From positions 1 to 10,003 of the forward strand of contig NZ_JACTOJ010000054.1 in assembly GCF_032335695.1 (NCBI RefSeq): a stretch of DNA of 10,003 bases, read 5' to 3'. The position numbers and the translations under genes were made by a program. This stretch comes from JACTOJ01 sp032335695 (GTDB lineage Bacteria; Bacillota; Clostridia; Clostridiales; Clostridiaceae). This document shows, piece by piece, positions 6,669 through 10,003 of this stretch; the stretch's first letter is position 1; each line of letters begins with the position of its first letter. A model generated the notes under the pieces. That model was not told where the DNA came from. It worked only from the letters and a program-made list of their open reading frames with translations, and ran no database searches.

Positions 6669-7496
6669 TGTAGAAACAAATTGAAGATCTCTAACTACCT
6701 CACTAAGGATTTAGGTGGATTGTTGATAAAAGGTTCATCAGGAGATGATGTAAAGAGGCTTCAAAGCATGCTGATATCCCTTGGATAAGACCTAGGAAGC
6801 TGTGGAGCGGATGGAATCTTTGGAGGCAAAACTTTAGCAGCAGTGAATGCTTTTCAGAGCAGCCATAACTTAGTAGTAGATGGAATAGTAGGACCTAAAA
6901 CCTGGGGACAGCCGACTGACTCCTATACCACAAAGAATGTGAGCGTAAAAATAGTTGTAGAAAGAAGTGAAAAACCTAGGAGGTAAGAAGCAGGAGATAG
7001 TAAACCTAATCAAGATGAAATTCCTCAGCTGACAAATGAACAGATTGAAGCGTTGCTTAGAGAAGCATACGATAGTCAAATCAACAATTTATATAATAAT
7101 AAACATTTGGTTAAAAAAGACATTTTTGATTATTTGGCAGATTTTGTAACTGGGGATTATAGTGAAAAAACTGAAGAGCAGCAGATGTATGAGTCTATGT
7201 TTTTTGAAAATGGAATGGACAGCCAGTATATCACAACAGCAATCATGTGCGGAGGTATGAATGGTGCTAGTGGATTACAATTAAGTGAAGAAACTGGAGA
7301 AGCCCTTGAAAATGAAGCATAAGCACCAAAAATTCTTTCTCAAAGTAATAAACGGGTGAATACAGAACCATTATCAATTAATTTGCAATTACTTGGGAAG
7401 AATGGAGGTAATGCTTCCTTTGAAAATTTAACACCTATAGAGAGAAGTATACATCAAAGTCAAGTTACTCCATGGTGGAATAGTTACCAAAAGTAA
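6669..7496 (+). pseudogene. Second polymorphic toxin 3' end: peptidoglycan-binding module plus unknown toxin tip, with three in-frame stops
   Basis: A single reading frame can be followed from about 6669 to TAA 7494-7496, interrupted by stops at 6786-6788, 6984-6986 and 7320-7322. From 6732 it encodes a full PG_binding_1 repeat: GSSGDDVKRLQSML, GADGIFGGKTLAAVNAFQ, and VVDGIVGPKTWGQ. The first stop falls at ISLG*DLG, where family members have Tyr. After the linker the tip differs from the first toxin: helical QLTNEQIEALLREAYDSQI, then EKTEEQQMYESMFFENG, an MCGGMNGASG loop, and a tail ENLTPIERSIHQSQVTPWW. I do not recognise this tip, and no catalytic motif can be named. An internal TTG at 7053 without a ribosome binding site is not a credible start. 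The intact SUKH gene 25 bp downstream is presumably its former immunity partner. Confidence 0.8.
6867..6989 (+). repeat. Direct repeat, copy B (peptidoglycan-binding/linker)
   Basis: This is the partner of 1-123, aligned without gaps. One of the differences converts the linker's GGG AGG GAA to AGG AGG TAA, creating the stop at 6984. Homology ends in the linker, after which the toxin tips are unrelated. Confidence 0.9.
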
Positions 7497-7521
7497 AGAT
7501 TGAAAGGGTGGAAGATAATTA

Positions 7522-8040
7522 ATGAAGTCAATTAAGTTATTAAGAGAAAAAACATCCTCTAGAAATACATTAAACTATACAAATATTTTTGGAGAGACTA
7601 TAGAAGTGGGATTTTCATGGAGAAATCCAGCTTTAGAAGAAGAAATCCACGATTTTGAGTCATCAAACAATATTAAGTTGCCAGAAAGCTATAAAGAGTT
7701 TTTGAAGGTTTCAAATGGAGCTATAGTATACGAAGATATAGAGTATGGGGGAAGTGGTTACAAGATATTAGGACTCAACGAAATTTTGACATCAACTAGA
7801 GCAAGAATAGAATGGGGATATGATATAAAGGATTACTGTATAGTTTTTGCTGAAGTTATAGGTAAATCAGACTTTTTATTATTTGATTTGAAAAAAAATG
7901 AGGATAAAGGTAAGAATTATATACTAGATGGAGATGCAGGCTATTCATTTGATGAATGGGAATATATAAAAGGTGACTTTTCCCTTTTTATAAATAGACT
8001 AATTACAACGAACGGCTCAATGTACTGGAGATGGTATTAA
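7522..8040 (+). CDS. SMI1/KNR4 (SUKH) family immunity protein
   Basis: The 172-residue cytoplasmic protein has no signal peptide. The family signature is ALEEEIHDFESSNNIKLPES at residues about 37-56, YKEFLKVSNGA at 57-67 and the following YKILGLNEI at 80-88. A later DFLLFDLK strand (117-124) and the C-terminal FINRLI helix complete the fold. SUKH proteins neutralise diverse nuclease toxins by binding them. The start ATG has AAAGGGTGG at 7503-7511. It follows the degraded toxin remnant by 25 bp, so it is an orphan immunity gene with an undamaged frame. Immunity to toxins from sister strains would explain its retention; that is inference. Confidence 0.88.
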   Translation: MKSIKLLREKTSSRNTLNYTNIFGETIEVGFSWRNPALEEEIHDFESSNNIKLPESYKEFLKVSNGAIVYEDIEYGGSGYKILGLNEILTSTRARIEWGYDIKDYCIVFAEVIGKSDFLLFDLKKNEDKGKNYILDGDAGYSFDEWEYIKGDFSLFINRLITTNGSMYWRWY

Positions 8041-8114
8041 ATGTGGTGAAATATCGATCATTAATGTGTATATACAAAATACTTGAATTATTAACTATAT
8101 AAAAATGTAACAAG

Positions 8115-8159
8115 GGGAACATCCATAGATTTGTGTAAATCAAAGCTATGGATGTTCCC
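8115..8159. terminator. Perfect 14-bp hairpin: terminator of the immunity gene and/or end of the IS256-type remnant
   Basis: GGGAACATCCATAG (8115-8128) pairs with CTATGGATGTTCCC (8146-8159). The loop contains ATTTGTGTAAAT, similar to the TTTACACAAA cores of many IS256-family inverted repeats. Only a short TGTTTAT follows, so it is a mediocre terminator. It may instead be the outer end of the transposon remnant that follows. Confidence 0.55.
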
Positions 8160-8195
8160 TGTTTATATGGTGGTGCCTGTGAAAAAAGTCTGTAA

Positions 8196-8242
8196 AAAAC
8201 AGCTTTCTATGATAAAATCAAAATATCATAGGAGACTGTTTT
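8196..8242 (+). promoter_or_regulatory. Leader hairpin covering the IS256-type transposase ribosome binding site
   Basis: AAAACAG (8196-8202) pairs with CTGTTTT (8236-8242), and CTATGATA (8207-8214) with TATCATAG (8224-8231). Only short internal strands stay unpaired. The GGAG ribosome binding site at 8231-8234 lies inside this fold, and the likely ATG 8246 is 4 nt beyond it. Such hairpins in insertion sequences limit translation from transcripts reading in from outside; that role is inferred. Confidence 0.5.
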
Positions 8243-8245
8243 ATT

Positions 8246-8436
8246 ATGGGAAAAAAAGAGAAACAATGAGTGAAGGAAAGAAGAACATTATAGCTGCGCT
8301 GCTAGAAGAGTATGACATTCAGTCAGCTGAAGATATTCAGTATGCATTAAAGGATTTGCTAGGTGGTACAATACAATCTATGCTAGAAGCTGAAATGGAT
8401 GAACATTTAGGATATGCTGTTAATGGTAAATATTAA
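8246..8436 (+). pseudogene. IS256/Mutator-family transposase, N-terminal fragment
   Basis: The readable product, from ATG 8266, is MSEGKKNIIAALLEEYDIQS, then AEDIQYALKDLLGGTIQSML and EAEMDEHLGYA. The last motif is the hallmark N-terminal region of Mutator-type transposases. These are normally near 400 residues; 56 remain before TAA 8434. The ribosome binding site points to ATG 8246, whose frame stops at once. Adding one A to the A7 run at 8251-8257 would join it to the main frame (MGKKRETMSEGKK), so a homopolymer deletion is likely. The DDE catalytic domain is absent. Confidence 0.78.
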
Positions 8437-8786
8437 GCGAGAAAGAATTTGCTGCATTAAGACAAAAAGCAGTAAACCAAGCGTGGAGACAAGAGAAAGA
8501 GCTCGTTACGAAGACTGGAAGAGGGACAAGAGATTGGACTCCGGAAGAGATACAAGAATTAATGTCAAATGGTAAAGTAAAAGGATATGAAGGTCAACAT
8601 ATGAGGTCAGCAGAAGCGTATCCTGATTTTGCAGGAGACCCTAATAATATTCAATTCTTGAAAGGAAGGAATATGAGTGTTAATGAACATTTAGACGCTC
8701 ATGGTGGAAGTTATAGAAATCCGACAAAAGGATACTATGACCCTAATTCTGGTAATTCTATTGAATTGGGAGATTCTGTACCGTAG
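8430..8786 (+). pseudogene. Detached toxin tip, GH-E-like HNH nuclease (5' truncated)
   Basis: An open frame without a start joins directly to the IS256 fragment. It encodes FAALRQKAVNQAWRQEKELV, GRGTRDWTPEEIQEL, GKVKGYEGQHMRSA, a DFAGDPNNIQFLK segment and EHLDAHGGSYRNPTKGYYD. This resembles the GH-E group of HNH/endonuclease VII toxins, in which the first motif is usually GYEGHH; here the first His is Gln. The delivery module and pre-toxin region are missing. ATG 8562 could start a 74-residue product (MSNGKVKG) but has no clear ribosome binding site and drops the conserved GTRDWT part. The intact SUKH gene 27 bp downstream is its probable immunity partner. It is either a dead remnant or a silent donor cassette. 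Confidence 0.72.
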
Positions 8787-8813
8787 AAATAAAAAAGCGA
8801 AAGGAGAATAAAA

Positions 8814-9341
8814 ATGTCTAGAAAGATTTTAACTAATGATGTTTATTTTAAGCCATTCTTTGATGAAATTAACAAGTATTCTGAAGGAATTCACAATTTA
8901 AATGAAGGAGCTAATAACAATGATATTGAGAGTTTAGAGGTAGCTTTAAAGATTAAATTGCCTTTAAACTATAGAAAATTATTGGAGTTATGTAATGGAG
9001 GAGAACTATTTGCCGTTCCAGCGGGTACTGTATTGTCAGAAGTGTATATTCCTTCAAACGGAGCCATGAAAAGAGGGGCATCGTACTTAAATGAATCTTT
9101 TAAAAAAGAACGTAGATGGCCTAATATGCTTGAAAGCTTTCTAATAATTGCAGATACTAGTTATGGCGATACAATATGCATGGATTTTGAAACTAATAAT
9201 GGTAATGAAGCTAGAATAGTTAAATGGAACCATGAAGAAGGAGAAGTAACTAGTAGTTGGAAAAGACTAATTGACTGGCTCATGGAAGAGCTAGAGATAG
9301 GGGCAATGCTTGTTAACTATGATGGTACTGATAAAGAGTAA
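8814..9341 (+). CDS. SMI1/KNR4 (SUKH) family immunity protein
   Basis: The 175-residue soluble protein starts at ATG 8814 behind AAAGGAG (8800-8805, about 8-nt spacer). SUKH features are DIESLEVALKIKLPLNYRKL (residues about 37-56) with LLELCNGGELF, a central GDTICMDFET strand pair (about 122-131) and a C-terminal SWKRLIDWLMEEL helix. It lies 27 bp after the detached GH-E-like nuclease tip, the usual toxin-then-immunity order. It is clearly different from the SUKH gene at 7522-8040, so the two are separate acquisitions rather than a recent duplication. The 203 bp between its stop and the terminator at 9542 hold no gene I can see. Confidence 0.88.
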   Translation: MSRKILTNDVYFKPFFDEINKYSEGIHNLNEGANNNDIESLEVALKIKLPLNYRKLLELCNGGELFAVPAGTVLSEVYIPSNGAMKRGASYLNESFKKERRWPNMLESFLIIADTSYGDTICMDFETNNGNEARIVKWNHEEGEVTSSWKRLIDWLMEELEIGAMLVNYDGTDKE

Positions 9342-9484
9342 GAATATGAAAGTTATAAAATCCAGCTGCATAAGCTTATCTTAACTAACTGCATTACTAT
9401 AGATAGGAAAAATTATTGGAATGAAATATCATAAACAATCACATTCTTAAGGTTGTGCTAATGAAAAACTCAATTCATAATTTC

Positions 9485-9700
9485 AATAATGCAGTAAGCA
9501 GTAACAAAAGTAAAAATCAAAAATATATTATAGTAATAATGAAGGCTAACGCTGGTAAAAAGACGTTAGCCTTTTTTTATGCCTAAAACAATGAAAGGAG
9601 CAAATAAGCATGATAAATGAACTGGTGCAAAGATTCAAGATATACCTAGAGGAAGACGGAAAGAGCATAATAAAAATAGAAAGCTATATTGTAGATACTT
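9485..9700 (+). repeat. 216-bp direct repeat, copy B (terminator plus integrase start)
   Basis: This is the partner of 1545-1760, with about the same length and the same order of terminator, ribosome binding site and integrase codons. Its right edge is exactly where the integrase is cut and Rhs sequence begins. Confidence 0.9.
9542..9578 (+). terminator. Rho-independent terminator, copy B
   Basis: AAGGCTAACG (9542-9551) pairs with CGTTAGCCTT (9564-9573), followed by a T tract to 9578. Compared with copy A, the stem is two pairs shorter because of an inserted A, but it is still strong. Confidence 0.9.
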
Positions 9701-9702
9701 AA
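9610..9702 (+). pseudogene. Tyrosine recombinase N-terminal fragment, copy B
   Basis: The ATG has a GAAAGGAG ribosome binding site at 9593-9600. It encodes MINELVQRFKIYLEEDGKS and IESYIVDT, then stops at TAA 9700-9702 after 30 codons. The fragment is homologous to the integrase start at 1670. Sequence after the stop is Rhs coding, so the gene was cut by a rearrangement, not by a point mutation. Confidence 0.85.
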
Positions 9703-10003
9703 GTCAGGGATTAGAACCATTACCGAATATGCCTATGATGGTGATGACTTAAGGCTTAGCAAAACTATAAAAAAATCTACTAATGGGTATGCGCCAGAAA
9801 TAACAAATTACCTATATGATAGACAGCATGTTATAATGGAAACAGACGGAAATAATAATCTGAAGGTAAGGTATATAAGAGGCGTAAACTATTAATATTT
9901 ATAGATCCTAGCGGACATGTACAGGTAGAACTAAATGAAGATGGAACAGAACAAAGGATATTTGTAAAAACCAGCCCAGGCTATGATAGCTCACTTACTA
10001 ATA
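9701..10003 (+). pseudogene. Rhs-repeat protein fragment with deleted core (3' partial)
   Basis: One frame (to TAA 9893) encodes EYAYDGDDLRLSKTI, YAPEITNYLYDRQHVI and NNNLKVRYIRGVNY, which are YD/Rhs repeats just before the Rhs core. The next frame (from about 9889) reads LLIFIDPSGHVQVELNEDG and runs out of the window; IDPSGH is the motif that normally ends the Rhs core. The intervening conserved core of very roughly 90 residues, which includes the NPxxYxDPxG-type segment, is missing and the junction is out of frame. The start is also missing, because the gene is fused to the integrase fragment. In related proteins a peptidoglycan-binding module follows DPSGH, which suggests another toxin body lies just beyond 10003. 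Confidence 0.8.

Larger units (their letters stand above)
8115..8436 (+). mobile_element. IS256/Mutator-family remnant, left part only
   Basis: A possible end sequence (8115-8145), a transposase leader with a long inverted repeat and the first ~60 transposase codons are present. Everything after the HLGYA motif is gone, replaced within about 30 bp by toxin coding sequence. The right inverted repeat and the catalytic domain are absent from the window, so it cannot move. Confidence 0.7.

Noticed and set aside
7053..7322. A stand-alone 89-residue gene starting at TTG 7053
   Set aside because: It has no ribosome binding site, and the frame continues both upstream (into the peptidoglycan-binding module) and downstream past stops. 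It is a segment of the toxin pseudogene.
8131..8265. The transposase fragment starting at ATG 8131
   Set aside because: The extra 45 residues translate a hairpin and a leader with no family resemblance. Homology begins near 8246-8266.
1..10003. CRISPR arrays, tRNA or rRNA genes
   Set aside because: I saw no regularly spaced short repeats and no rRNA- or tRNA-like conserved sequence. The repeats present are two-copy coding and terminator duplications.

Overview
The window is AT-rich, uses strong AAGGAGG-type ribosome binding sites with some GTG and TTG starts, and encodes clostridial-looking proteins. I read it as an accessory locus of a low-GC Firmicute, most likely a member of the Clostridia. 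The species cannot be named from the sequence. The theme is a polymorphic-toxin (Rhs / peptidoglycan-binding / C-terminal nuclease) locus that has gained, lost and scrambled toxin-immunity cassettes and collected three kinds of insertion sequence.

Layout. (1) 1-1385: the end of a toxin gene, with the tail of a peptidoglycan-binding module, a linker and a WHH-type HNH nuclease tip, followed by an apparently intact immunity gene. (2) 1545-1904: a strong terminator, then the start of a tyrosine-recombinase gene cut off after about 78 codons. (3) 1904-4663, minus strand: an IS21-family element with istA, istB and an extra small gene behind istB. Only its istA-side terminus is recognisable. (4) 4689-4729: a free-standing terminator. 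(5) 4844-6072: a complete IS3-family element with both inverted repeats and a -1 slippery site; its orfB is killed by a 2-bp insertion and a nonsense codon. (6) 6073-6668: about 600 bp without a convincing gene. (7) 6669-7496: a second toxin 3' end whose peptidoglycan-binding module matches that of copy 1 but carries stops; it is followed by an intact SMI1/KNR4 (SUKH) immunity gene at 7522-8040. (8) 8115-8436: the first third or less of an IS256/Mutator-type element. (9) 8430-8786: a third toxin tip (GH-E-like HNH nuclease) with no delivery module, followed by a second intact SUKH immunity gene at 8814-9341. (10) 9485-9702: a second copy of the terminator plus integrase start seen in part 2. 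(11) 9701-10003: Rhs-repeat coding sequence with the conserved Rhs core deleted, running out of the window.

How it fits together. Two direct repeats frame the cassettes: the peptidoglycan-binding/linker sequence (1-123 and 6867-6989) on the upstream side, and a 216-bp terminator-plus-integrase block (1545-1760 and 9485-9700) on the downstream side. This is the arrangement expected if toxin tips and immunity genes are swapped by homologous recombination between a shared upstream toxin body and a shared downstream flank. All three immunity reading frames are intact, whereas two of three toxins are broken and the mobile-element transposases are broken in two of three cases. That fits retention of immunity after loss of the toxin. 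Family names come from recognising sequence patterns by eye, not from a database search.
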